DNA from: Botryosphaeria dothidea
Taxonomy: Eukaryota; Ascomycota; Dothideomycetes; Botryosphaeriales; Botryosphaeriaceae
Assembly: GCA_011503125.2 (NCBI GenBank)
Contig: WWBZ02000082.1
Coordinates: 2,728,001 to 2,792,000 of the forward strand
Length of the DNA: 64,000 nucleotides
Direction of reading: 5' to 3'
How positions within the stretch are numbered: position 1 is the stretch's first letter; every line of letters starts with the position of its first letter. Below, piece by piece: positions 1 to 10,100 of this stretch. A program made the position numbers and the translations under genes. The notes below the pieces were generated by a model, which was given only the letters and a program-made list of their open reading frames with translations, searched no databases and was not told where the DNA came from.

Positions 1-386
1 CTGACCTCACAGCCGGGCTCGCAGGGTCAGGCGGCGTCTGGAGAGTAACGTGCGGCCGGGAGGCTCGGCGCAACTGCAGCTTAGCTGCCGTCATGATCGT
101 CGGGCTAGCCTGCTTGTATTGTCTTGGAAGGGTGCGGCCGCTTGTCACCGACGCATATCTCGGCGCCTGGCTGGTCGTGGGATGCGCCCCTGCAGCGAGG
201 CGGTAGGGCTGGATTTGAGTTATCGTGACAGGACGGAGTGGTGCGCGGCTGCTCGCGGGTTGCGAGCTGGCCGGCAGCGGTCACGTAACAAGCTGACACA
301 GGGCTTGGACGCGAAAGCTTGTGTGCGCCTCGCCGCCTTGACTTGCGCCCTGCGAAGAAATCGGCTGCGACGCCGAGCCGGCTCGT
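1..386. other. GC-rich flank, no gene seen
   Basis: The left edge of the window, ahead of the phytase gene. Open frames here (for example 50-598 on +) are arginine- and cysteine-rich, have no recognisable domain, and look like by-products of high GC content. It is probably part of the phytase upstream region; regulatory boxes begin at 387. Confidence 0.6.
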
Positions 387-392
387 CACGTG
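387..392. promoter_or_regulatory. CACGTG E-box upstream of phytase (1 of 3)
   Basis: Perfect palindromic CACGTG, 184 nt before the putative upstream ATG at 571. CACGTG/CACGTK is the site of the phosphate-starvation bHLH regulators Pho4 (yeast) and NUC-1 (Neurospora). Its use here is inferred from its position ahead of a phytase. Confidence 0.45.
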
Positions 393-524
393 GCTGCTTG
401 GCCTGGCCTGCGACGCGCCCGGCCGCAGCAGAAACCATCAACATCGGCATCTTCACTTCAGCGTTGGCCGTTGATCGCATATACATACCTACGCATATAC
501 CTGCTCGCCTCCGACACCGCTGTG

Positions 525-530
525 CACGTG
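525..530. promoter_or_regulatory. CACGTG E-box upstream of phytase (2 of 3)
   Basis: Second perfect CACGTG, 41 nt before the ATG at 571 and 83 nt before the in-frame ATG at 613. See the 387-392 box for the regulatory reasoning. Confidence 0.45.
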
Positions 531-570
531 TCCGCTCGTCCGTAAGCCCTTTTCAGCTTGCGTGTTTCCA

Positions 571-2417
571 ATGCTTGCCGCTAGCGAGAAGCCCCTGAAA
601 CAGGCCGTCGTCATGGAGGAGGAAGTCGAGCTGCTCGACTCGGCACGGAGTAGCTTCGACGAGAGGCTGTCTGGTGGCGAAGGTGAGTCTTTCTGAACGC
701 CCAAGGCGACGCAAGCTCTGTAAATTGCTTCTTGCCGCTTGCCCAATCGCTTCTCCGCGCCCTGCACGTGCGCCCGCATCTGTTTCTGCAGTTCCTGAAT
801 CGGAGCTGGCTAGATCAACACCTGCCCTTACCGGGTAGCTTCTCCCGTGATCATGCTGCCCCGTTCCGTTCGTTTCGCAATGCGACTCCACGAGTACAAC
901 GAGCTATAAAACGCGCTCTCCCGTTGAAACAATTTCCTTCCAACGTCGGGCCTCGCACTCTCACCATGTTCGCCGTGCTGCTCTTGGTTTTGGGGTAAGC
1001 AAGCTCGCCTACCCTTGTCTCCCCCCAATCAAGGTAACTAATCTTCCCTTGTAGCACCGCCCTGTGGGCCAATGCCTCGTCCAACACGACTGTCACAAAC
1101 TCGACCTCGTGTGACACGGTTCTCCATGGCTTCCAGTGCTCCCCCAAAACCTCTCATTTTTGGGGCCAGTACTCGCCCTATTTTGAGGTCCCCTCCGATA
1201 TTTCTGCCGACATTCCCTCTCAATGCCAAGTCACCTTTGCCCAGGTTCTCTCTCGTCATGGCGCCCGTGACCCCACGGCCAGTAAGACTAAGGTGTACAA
1301 TGCCACCATCCAGAAGATCCAGGAGAACTCGTGGTCTTTCGAGGGCAATGCTGCCTTCTTGCAGAATATCGAGTACACCCTCGGCGCTGACGAGCTCACT
1401 ACCTTTGGCGAGCAGCAGCTCTACAACTCCGGAATCAAATTCTACCAGAGATACGCCTCGCTTGCCCGCTCCAAGCACATGTTCGTCCGTGCCTCTGGCG
1501 AGTCTCGCGTTGTCGCCAGCGCCGAGCACTTCACCGACGGCTTCCACAAGGCCATGCAGGACGACAAGTCGAACATGACCGGAGACTACCCCTACGACAT
1601 TCTGACCATCAGCGAGGACGAGACCTCGAACAACACCATGAGCCACGCCATCTGCACCGCTTTCGAGAACGAGGACGACGACATCATCGACGCCCGCGGC
1701 CAGGGCCCGTGGAACGAAATCTGGCTGCCCTCCATCTCCAGCCGCATCAACGACCAACTGCCCGGCGTCAACCTGTCGCAGGCCGAAGTCACCTACCTGA
1801 TGGACCTGTGCCCCTTCTTCACCGTCGCCGACCCGGCCGGCCAGCTGTCCGACTTCTGCGGCCTCTTCTTCGACGACGAGTGGCAGCAGTACGACTACTA
1901 CCAGACGCTGGGCAAGTACTACCACTACGGCGCCGGCGACCCGCTCGGCCCCACGCAGGGCGTCGGCTACGTCAACGAGCTCATCGCGCGCCTCACCAAC
2001 TCGCCCGTCGAGGACCACACCAGCACGAACTCGACCCTCGACGCGGACCCGGCCACCTTCCCCGTCGGCGGCGACCACGTCCTCTTCGCCGACTTCTCCC
2101 ACGACAACGACATGACGGCCATCTTCTTCGCCCTCGGCTTGTACAACGACACGCAGCCCCTCAACAACACCAGCCTGCAGACGGCCGAGGAGAGCGGCGG
2201 CTACAGCACCTCGTGGAGCGTCCCGTTCGCGGCGAGGCTGTACGTCGAGAAGCTGGCGTGCGGCGGCGACGCGGACGAGTACGTGCGGTTCATCGTCAAC
2301 GACCGCGTCGTCCCGCTCAGCTGCGCCGACGAGGATGGGAAGTGCAAGCTCGATGCGTTTATTGACACCCTGACGTTTGCCCGGTCGGGCGGGAATTGGT
2401 CGGCTTGTTGGGAGTAG
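571..2417 (+). CDS. Histidine acid phosphatase / 3-phytase, possibly membrane-anchored
   Basis: Releases phosphate from phytate outside the cell (histidine phosphatase clade 2, PhyA-like). Core exons: 966-994 and 1055-2417, with a 60-nt intron. Read from the ATG at 966 this gives 463 aa, close to Aspergillus PhyA. Visible motifs are RHGARDP (R77, H78 of this form) and the proton-donor SHDND (H359, D360), plus many N-glycosylation sequons. The frame stays open upstream of 966, and an exon 571-682 ending at GTGAGT can join a TAG acceptor at 813 (exon 814-994) in frame, giving 551 aa. In that form MFAVLLLVLG would be an internal signal-anchor near residue 89, behind a charged cytosolic tail, making a type II membrane protein. 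The short secreted form is the alternative. The family call is firm; the 5' exon is not. Three CACGTG boxes lie at 387-770. Confidence 0.9.
765..770. promoter_or_regulatory. CACGTG E-box upstream of phytase (3 of 3)
   Basis: Third perfect CACGTG. It lies in the intron of the long phytase model, or 196 nt upstream of the ATG of the short model. Confidence 0.4.
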
Positions 2418-3795
2418 CTTGGTCTATCGGGGGATTGCCTGTTATAAAAAGTTGTATATCAATGATTTCATCGGCCTTTTTCTTGCGTGTTTTGTATGTG
2501 GGTGACGAGGGGATGCGGTCCTGATGCACGGGGCGTCTGTTGCGGTCTGGTACTCTGGCCCTTGTTCCTGTTGGCCTCAAGACCTACAGCGGGGTGCTTC
2601 AACCGGCGGTCAGCGCCGAACAGAACATTTCTAGTAAAAGGCCAAACAAAGGTCTAATCCAGACTCGTATGGGGAGTCGAAGTATTCGTCCGGATGGCTT
2701 TGTCCCTAAAATACAGTACAATTGCATCCGGACGAATGCGTCTGCTCCCCATGAGAATATTTTTGTTGGAGGCCGTTGCCGCTGACAGTCTCCTGCAGTA
2801 CCCATTTGTACATCGTGACTGTCATAGTGTTCACCCAGCCTAATGCTTGTTGTCATTCCGATTGATGGTCTGGTAGATGGAGTAGAAGGGGGGTGGCGTG
2901 TCCGACACAGGAAAGGCGGATTCGATGGCGATGTGAGTTGAAGTGAAAGAATCTGACAAAGATAGGGGGTGGTATTTCCTCGGTCCATATGGAGCAATTG
3001 GAATGTCCATTGGTGGGGCTCATGAGGTGGTAAAGGGTTCGAGATGAGGTACGAGAAGGTCCAGAATGCGACTGCTGGTGGTGAGGAGCGCGGTGCCGTG
3101 GGGTTTGACACGTTTGGAGAAGGGATTGGCGCTGGAGCGACAGGAGAAGTGCTGGTGGAAAGAGGCGGGGTCGACACAGATATTGAAAGGGTAGGATGAG
3201 GTGCGAGCTGGTGGAGATGATTGATGCTGTGACAGGGAAATGTTGCCGGAAGGGTGGAAGATGGACATGGGCAAAGCGCTAAGTTTCCCAATGTAGACGT
3301 TACCAAATTAAGGAGCTCCAGCATCAAGGCTTGATCTGCCTGAAGCTTGCATCTAAGAATAAATCGGATCAGGCTTGTTCGGGGTCAAGAGACTGCCGAG
3401 GCGTCTTCGCTAGCGCCTTTTTGGAGGCCAAGAGAGCGGTGGCTCGTCGCGGATACACGACGCGGGAAAAGTCATCGTGAAGTTTATCCATGAGTCCTCC
3501 GTCTCCTCGTCGACTCACTACGCTCGGAGTGGGAAGCAGAGAGGGGGAAGGGCGGATTGCCCAGCATCCGTGCCACCCCAAGGTGAGTTGTTGTTTGTGG
3601 GGCTGTCTCCGGCGATCAGGCTACAACTCATCGCCCAGCATCCGCGTTTCATTCATCAGCGCGTCCTCCACTCAGACGAAAGCCTGAGGTTCACCAGGCC
3701 CCAGTTTCCTCTTGAGTCAAACGGCCACTCCCATCGCTACCACCAGCCCCGGCACCGCCAGAAGCCATCTCTCGAATGCCGCAGAGAGCAGCACC
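2418..3795. other. Intergenic, contains one inverted repeat
   Basis: About 1.4 kb between the phytase stop and the HET-type fragment. The longest open frame (2599-3327 on -) is a proline/serine-rich run with no domain. The only structure seen is the inverted repeat at 2671-2750. No HET domain or part of one is readable upstream of 3796 on either strand. Confidence 0.55.
2671..2750. repeat. Imperfect inverted repeat, 26-bp arms
   Basis: Left arm 2671-2696 and right arm 2725-2750 are reverse complements at 22 of 26 positions, separated by 28 nt. The inner 13 bp match perfectly (core ATTCGTCCGGATG). Two of the four mismatches are C/T transitions. It lies about 250 nt after the phytase stop. It could form a hairpin in the transcript or be the remnant of a small inverted-repeat element; no target duplication was established. 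Confidence 0.6.
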
Positions 3796-4941
3796 ATGAA
3801 GGGCCGCCTGTCACGGACCTCGTCCACGTGCAGCCTCATCCAGACGACGGTGGTGTCCGTCACTGACTCGGATGAGACGTGCCAGCCTCCTCCACAGCAA
3901 CCGCGCCTTGAACGCGACGCGTTGGAGCTGGCCTGGTATTCCACCGTGTCGGCCTATTCCAAGCTCACGAGCACCACCACCGCGCCGACGAAGGCTCCTA
4001 CGACCGAGGACCGGCTGGCCGCGCTCTCCAAAGCGGCAGAGCTCTTCTCCAGAAAATTCCGTGAATCCCTCCTACTAAAACCGCGGCCACCATACTCCTG
4101 CTCCCCGCCCCAGTCCAGCCTCTACTGCGCCGGCCTCTGGCCCTCCCTCCTCCCGGAAAGCCTGCTCTGGTTCGCCGTCTACCCGGCCAAGCGCCTGCCG
4201 CCCGCCTCGGGCCCGTCATGGTCGTGGGCCTCGCTCTCCGGCGGCCACATCTACTGGGACGCGCAATGGCCGCGCGACCAGACGCCGTGGCCGCTCGCGC
4301 AAGAGGCCCGCGAGGTGCGGCACCTCAGCCAGAAGACGCTGCGCTTCCCGCGCCTCGACCGCAAGCTGCAGGTGCTGCGCGCGCGCTGCCTGCCGGCCGC
4401 CGCCACCGACCCGTTCGGCGCCGTGGCCAAGGGCGTCCTCCGCCTGCGCTGCTGCCTGTGCCCCGCGCTGCCCGTCGCCGCGGGGCCCTCGATCGTCGAG
4501 GATTCCTCCAGAGGCTTCGCGGACGGGACGTTCGGCAGCCGCGTCGGCGCGCGCGTGTGGCACGGCTGCATCGTCTACGACCAGCGCATGCGCAAGGCCG
4601 CCTTCGCGCACGGCGGCGCCGCCGCTGAGATGGCCGACGGCGACTGGGTGGCGACGCAGCTGCGGGCGTGGGAGGACCTCGGCTGGCGCAACGACCACCT
4701 GAAGCTGCTGTTCGACTGCGGGCTGTCGGCCGACGAGGACGCCGCCCGCAAGTACGAGGTGCTGTACTGCGTCAAGTTCTATGAGTACGCGCCCAGCAGC
4801 GTGGCGTGGGGCCACCACGACGGCTTGCTGGTGCGGCGGCGCGGCGGCGGCGCGAAGAACGAGTTCGAGCGCGTGGGCCTGTGGAAGTGCACGCGCGCGT
4901 CCATGTTCGATGACAAGTATCAGGTCATTAATCTTGTTTGA
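3796..4941 (+). CDS. HET-type protein C-terminal region lacking the HET domain
   Basis: A 381-aa single-exon frame from the first in-frame ATG. It reads like the part that follows the HET domain in heterokaryon-incompatibility proteins: a W..V..YS..LT segment, a D(R)LAALS..AELF segment, YCAGLWPSLLPESLLWF, then the hallmark PSWSWASLSGG. The conserved N-terminal HET motifs are absent from the protein and from the DNA before it. The frame is open upstream to about 3712 without an ATG, so a 5' exon is possible but was not found. It may be a decayed copy, a truncated family member, or an intact gene with another role. Nothing shows it takes part in incompatibility. The frame is long, GC-rich and uninterrupted, which argues against an old pseudogene. 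Confidence 0.7.
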   Translation: MKGRLSRTSSTCSLIQTTVVSVTDSDETCQPPPQQPRLERDALELAWYSTVSAYSKLTSTTTAPTKAPTTEDRLAALSKAAELFSRKFRESLLLKPRPPYSCSPPQSSLYCAGLWPSLLPESLLWFAVYPAKRLPPASGPSWSWASLSGGHIYWDAQWPRDQTPWPLAQEAREVRHLSQKTLRFPRLDRKLQVLRARCLPAAATDPFGAVAKGVLRLRCCLCPALPVAAGPSIVEDSSRGFADGTFGSRVGARVWHGCIVYDQRMRKAAFAHGGAAAEMADGDWVATQLRAWEDLGWRNDHLKLLFDCGLSADEDAARKYEVLYCVKFYEYAPSSVAWGHHDGLLVRRRGGGAKNEFERVGLWKCTRASMFDDKYQVINLV

Positions 4942-5124
4942 AAGAGAGAGAGGGAGGGACGGGAATGCTTTAATTTGCAAACAACTCGCACGATATGCTC
5001 GACAGAAAGACGAATATGGTATGTTATTGTCACGACACTGATACAAAGCTAACCGTCACCAGCCCCTGACGGCCCATGACCTTCCCGTTCCGGTTCTCGC
5101 TAGACTTTCGGCTTCCTCATTTTC

Positions 5125-5920
5125 CTATTTGATGTCGGCGCTGTTCACGATGGTGGCGAAAGCATCTCCCAGCTCAGCCAAGACCCACTACAAGGCGCAA
5201 AAACACATTAGCATTCAGAGCCAAAAACAAACCTCACCAGGAGCGCCTCTCATAGATACCCCCAGAAAACGAACAAAAGAAACAGGTGGAGGAGTTGGGG
5301 TTTCCATTTTTCGGGCGAAAAAGAGGAAGAAGGGGCAACAATGTAGACCGAAGGGAAAAAAAAACGTAATGATCACAAATAACACTCACCTTCGTAACCT
5401 CCTCCCCACTGCCCCCAGGGATGTCCCTATCCCCCACCGCATCCCCCACCACCACGACCTCCAACCCGCGCTGGCTCGCCTCCCTCGCCGTCGTGCTCAC
5501 GCACACGTGCGCCATGTACCCGACCAGCACCACCACCTTCTTCCCCGTCCCCTTCACAAAATCCCCCAGCCCCGTCTCCGCGAACGCCCCCGGGTGCTGC
5601 TTCGAAATCAGCACCTCCTTGCCGCCGCTCTCCGCCGTGCTGCGCGGCGCCAGCTCGCCGAACTCCTCGGCCAGCGGCGTGCCCGGCGTGAAGACGGGCG
5701 TGCCTTCGGGCACGCTGTGGACGACGTGCGCGATGTGGCCGGAGGCGGCGCGGTACCGCTCGAGGAGGGCGCCGATGTTGGCGCGGGAAGACGCGACCTG
5801 CTTGACGGCGAGGGCGCCGGAGGCGTATTCGTTCTGGGCGTCGATGATGACGAGGGTCGAGTTGGAGGGGGTGGCGACGGTGGGCGGGATGCCGGCGAGG
5901 TCGCGGAAGGATTTGGCCAT
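5125..5920 (-). CDS. Isochorismatase-family cysteine hydrolase
   Basis: Small cytosolic hydrolase of the isochorismatase/nicotinamidase-like fold; the substrate cannot be told from sequence. Exons on the minus strand: 5920-5390 and 5187-5125, giving 197 aa. The Asp-Lys-Cys catalytic set is visible: D27 in VIIDAQNEY, K107 in ISKQHPGAF and C140 in YMAHVCVSTTARE, with the cis-peptide region just before the Cys. The last exon reads LAELGDAFATIV, the usual end of this family. The 202-nt intron starts GTGAGT and ends TTGTAG; it is long for this genome, so a very short extra exon inside it cannot be excluded. Start chosen at MAKSFRDL, immediately after a T-rich leader. It stands alone between a convergent gene and a 1.3-kb gap. 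Confidence 0.88.
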
Positions 5921-7189
5921 TTTCCTTGATGCTCTTGTTTTTTTTTTTTGTGTGTGATGGTCTCGGTGGAGGAAGGAGGATGGTTGAGGATCGAGGTTGG
6001 ATTTAGAGGGAGTGTGGGAGAAAGAAAAGCAAATGGGAGAGACGTGGCGGTTTATAAGTATTTTTGTGGGATGCCGTCTACTGAGCTTAGCCTTTCGCGC
6101 TATTTCCAAGGCCCTTGTTTTGACGTCTTGCCCCGGACGTCTTGTGTAGTTCGTTTCCCATTTTACCCCGCGGCGGGGCACTAGTGGGATGCGGCCGTCA
6201 CAATTGCTAAGCAGACCGTAAGAGCCTTGGCCGGCGGATTAGTTATCGAAACAATCCACCAGTAGATGTCGAATTGAGATCGTCTCGGGATACGGACAAG
6301 TTCTTTCGGATCTGTGTAATTTCTGCTGTTGTTCATGCGCATAAGAATGCCTGTAGTTTTTTCCCGAGATCGGCGAGTCGCAGATAGAAACTCATCGATA
6401 AACTTTTGTACAGCGGATCTACCCACCCCCGAGAAAGCTCCAGGTCGGAAGCTCAAGAATATAAGCACGTCACATTCGCTGCAAAGGTATTCCCAAGCTC
6501 CAGTACCCACCTGGAGAGTATCAAAGGAGAATTGGGGAGAGCGGAGCCGCTTCGTCCAGCCGAGAGAGCATGTTCAATACAGTGGCGTTTGGCCAAGCGA
6601 CGGCGAGCCAACGAATCAGACACAATTGCGCCGAAGGCTTTGACTATCACAAGTAGAAACACTCCCGTGGTAGATTGCGTTAGAATAAGCTAGAATGTTT
6701 GATCGCATTTCCAACGCCACGTGCACTCTAGCCGTGGTCGTCGTACAGCACCTTAGCGTCTGCACGACGAAGCGATGCGGAAAATTCAACCTTCAATCTT
6801 GTTCAATTGGATTAGGTAGGTGGGTGGTATATTTTTGGGATGGGATGCGAAGGACATCAAGGGCCATCTTTCTTTTCGTGATTCGTGTTCTAACGGATAT
6901 TTTCTTTAGTGTGGTGAAGGGCAGAGGAAGAAGACATTATGAACTTGCGCAAAAAGCAACAGTAGAACAAAGATTACGTTGTGGAGAAGAGGAGCAATAA
7001 GGTTGAGCAGCAATCGCTGAGGTGAAGATGAGAAAACAGGGGCAAGGGGAAAGAAGAGAATATGGAAAAGGACAATCCTCCAGTCTGTTAATACAAAGGC
7101 CGTCGCCCACTGAGCAGGTGACCCATATGTCATGGACACCAACTTCAGGAATCCACACTTTTCTGATGTGCTTCAACTTCGCACACGCT
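5921..7189. other. Intergenic, nothing recognised
   Basis: Upstream of the isochorismatase-like gene and downstream of the oxysterol-binding gene. Short open frames only (up to about 109 codons) and none begins with a convincing ATG plus domain. A T-run near 5937-5950 precedes the isochorismatase ATG as a pyrimidine/purine-biased leader. Confidence 0.55.
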
Positions 7190-10100
7190 TTAGAAAATAT
7201 CTTCGCATCCTTCCCAACCACCCTCGCCCTTGGCGACCTTGTCCCTCATCTTCCAATAATCGCCGTTGAACTTCCAGTACTCCTCGCCGGTAACCTCGTC
7301 AACTGCCTTTGTGAACCAATGCGGGTGGAACTCTTCCCCATGCTCCTCACGCTCTCGCCTCTTCGCACGCTGCTTCTCCTCGACGCGATTCTTCTCCGTG
7401 GCGGCTAAATCGTATTCGCCGTCCTCCATCGCACGTTGATCAGGCCTAAGGCGGGTATCGGTAGGTGCAAGAACGGGCTTTAAGCGCTCCGGCAGGGCAT
7501 TGAGGGTGAGAACAAACGGCGTAAGGTTGAAGGGAATTCCGGTTGGACGTTCATGACACTGCCAAACCAGGGTTGCCTGCTTGTCCTTACCAGCGATGTT
7601 ATCCGAGTCCTCGTAGCCGGGAGTCAAGCGAGCGTAGATCTTATCGTTCCAACGACCGCCCATACTCCAGCGGGTCTGACCATCAGCACCGACGACCTTT
7701 CCTGCGACCTGGTAGGCCGAAGATGCCTTCCATCCACGAGGCTTGAAATCCAAAAGACAGGTTTCACCGGTAGTGTGATTCTTGACCTCCATCAAACCGT
7801 AGTTGTCAACGGTGGGGTTTCCAGTAATGATGCCGATAACAGACGACGTGACCTTCTTCCATGTATACAGCTCCTCGCCACCAGAAGCAGGGCGCAGACG
7901 AAGGAACCAGGTGCCGAGCGGGTTGATGTCGAAAGATTTGCCGTAGAACTTGGACTTGACAGCCGATTCACCCTAAAGCAAATGTTAGCATAAGACAATA
8001 GAAGGACGGAAGAGCATTCTTGCTTACATAGTAATCCCACTTGGCCGACTCTGCCCATGCAGCACCGATCGGCGGGTGGTGGCTGACTTGCTCAACGAAG
8101 AACCGGAAGCCCTTATCCGGCCGGCAGTACTCGAAAGTCTCACCCAGGAGCGGGTTGAACGGTTTGGCAACACGGCCAATAGTCGAGGCGTATTCACTCG
8201 CCGCAAATGCAGCCACGTAAACCATACGTTCGCAGGAATCATGACGCTCCGCGGCAGTGTCGAGCAATTCGACGTATTCCATGTCTTCGGCGACACGCTG
8301 CAGGAGGGAAGTAGGCTCGTTAAACGATACGGGTAAGGTCATCTTCGTCATATCCTTTCCAATCATAGATTTCAAAATGCCCTGAAAGTTGTCAGCAAAC
8401 ACGATCGAGGCCGATTCAGAAAGAATAGCATACCCATAGCGAAATCTTGGGACGGTTGTCTTCATCCATCGTCAGGCGCGTGCGCACAGGATCTTCATAG
8501 CCTTTGAAGGATGGTACGATCTCTGCCGCCTTGGCTTCCCTTAGGTCCATGGCGGGTGGTTTCTCTTCCGTCTCTAGCGGCAGCGGAGAAGTAACGGGCA
8601 GCTCCTCCACTATCTCCACCTCACCTTCCTGAATAGCATCGAAAAACTCCTCGTCATCCGATTCTGAATCCGAAAGCTCCGCAAGCTCTGCAAGAGTTGG
8701 CTTGGTACTATCTTTGCGAGGAGCAGCCGTTTCATCGACCTCTACAGGCTCATCCACCTCATGAATAGCCGCAGTCTCAGCAATAGCGTGCTTGGCCTGA
8801 GTAGTCTCTCCACTATGGAGGCCTTGTAAGGCATCGCGGAGTGCCTTCTTCGTCCTCTTCCGCTTGTCCTCGGATTCTCCGATCCGATTCTCGAGCTCTT
8901 CTTGCTCCTTCGCGACCTTGGCCATGCTTTCTTCCCACATCCGACGAACGTTGGCTTCTCTATCGAGTCTGTACTGCCAATACGCATCACGATCACGCGC
9001 AATGCGGAACAAGTCGCCCACCAATCCTTTGAGACTGCTAACAGCTCCCTCGTAGGATGTGATCGCCTGAACTGCTGTAGGATCCGAAATGGTCATGGAT
9101 GGATTCTTCGCCTTTTCCGCCTGTAGCGCAGCGGAAACTTGCGCAAGAAGGTCGAGCTGTAATTTCACCGATTGGGCAGTGATGTTGAACGCATCCTTGC
9201 TGACGGGCTGCGCTTTGTCGCTGCTCACATCATCGCCATAATCGTCTTCGTCATCCAGGTCGCCAATTGACTTGCCGGTACGGCTCTCGAACCTGCTAAC
9301 CTCCTCGCCCCCTAAGCTGGCGTCGTAAGTGCTGTTTCCAAGGTCGTCGTCTTCGCCTGTGCTCGCGCCGGTGCGCGATCCAGCCGGTGGAACCAAAGCG
9401 CCACTACCAGCAGGGCTGAACACCGAGTTCCTGCCGTTCGGTCTCGAACTTGCAGTGCTGCCCGTGTCGCCTTCCTTAGTAGCCTGGTCGACCTTGGCTT
9501 GGCGGAGTGCTTCCGTTTCACGGGTCTGCCGCTTCTCTTCTTCGCGTGCCTCGTCCTTGCTCCATTGGATGGCGTTATTCAAGGCCCAGAACCAACGCTT
9601 GGCTTCAACCTGGTGATTCGCTTTCAAATGGTACTTGACTGAGGATTTGCCATGGATTTCAAAGCGTAGCTTGTCCTGAGGGTCCATGTGAAGTTTCGCA
9701 ATCCTCATATTAATAGCACCACGGCACGCGGATCCAATATCGTCTATATTCATTAGCGAGAATATCACACATGTTCGTGAAATTTCTTATGCTTACCTTG
9801 GTGCTTGTAGTAACTCAACACGCCATCTTCCAAGACGAACCATCTCAGCTTGTAGCCACCTGTGTAATTTGTCCACTTCTTGAGATAGCCCTTCATCTCG
9901 CGGCTCTCCTTCGAACCCAAGGCAACCTCAGCCGCCGCTGGTCCGGAAGCTTGTGCAGCTGCACCAAGGATAGTCTTCTCCTGGATACCGCGCTGAGCAG
10001 CAGCAGCGGCCGGGGATTTTTTCAAGATGGCCTTAGTCTTGTCATCCTTCGTGACTTCATGGGGCAGCTTACCCTTCCTGTCTCGCCGGAAGGGATCTGC

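Noticed and set aside
1038..2102. 354-codon open frame on the minus strand
   Set aside because: Antisense to the phytase; valine/glycine/alanine-rich because of GC3 bias, no domain.
2599..3327. 242-codon frame on the minus strand
   Set aside because: Low-complexity proline/serine sequence with no ATG-to-domain logic and no match to any family I know.
4216..5046. 276-codon frame antisense to the HET-type fragment
   Set aside because: GC-bias shadow; the sense frame carries the family motifs.
6181..6510. 109-codon minus-strand frame with a hydrophobic end
   Set aside because: Begins with GTG, not ATG; no splice partner or domain found.
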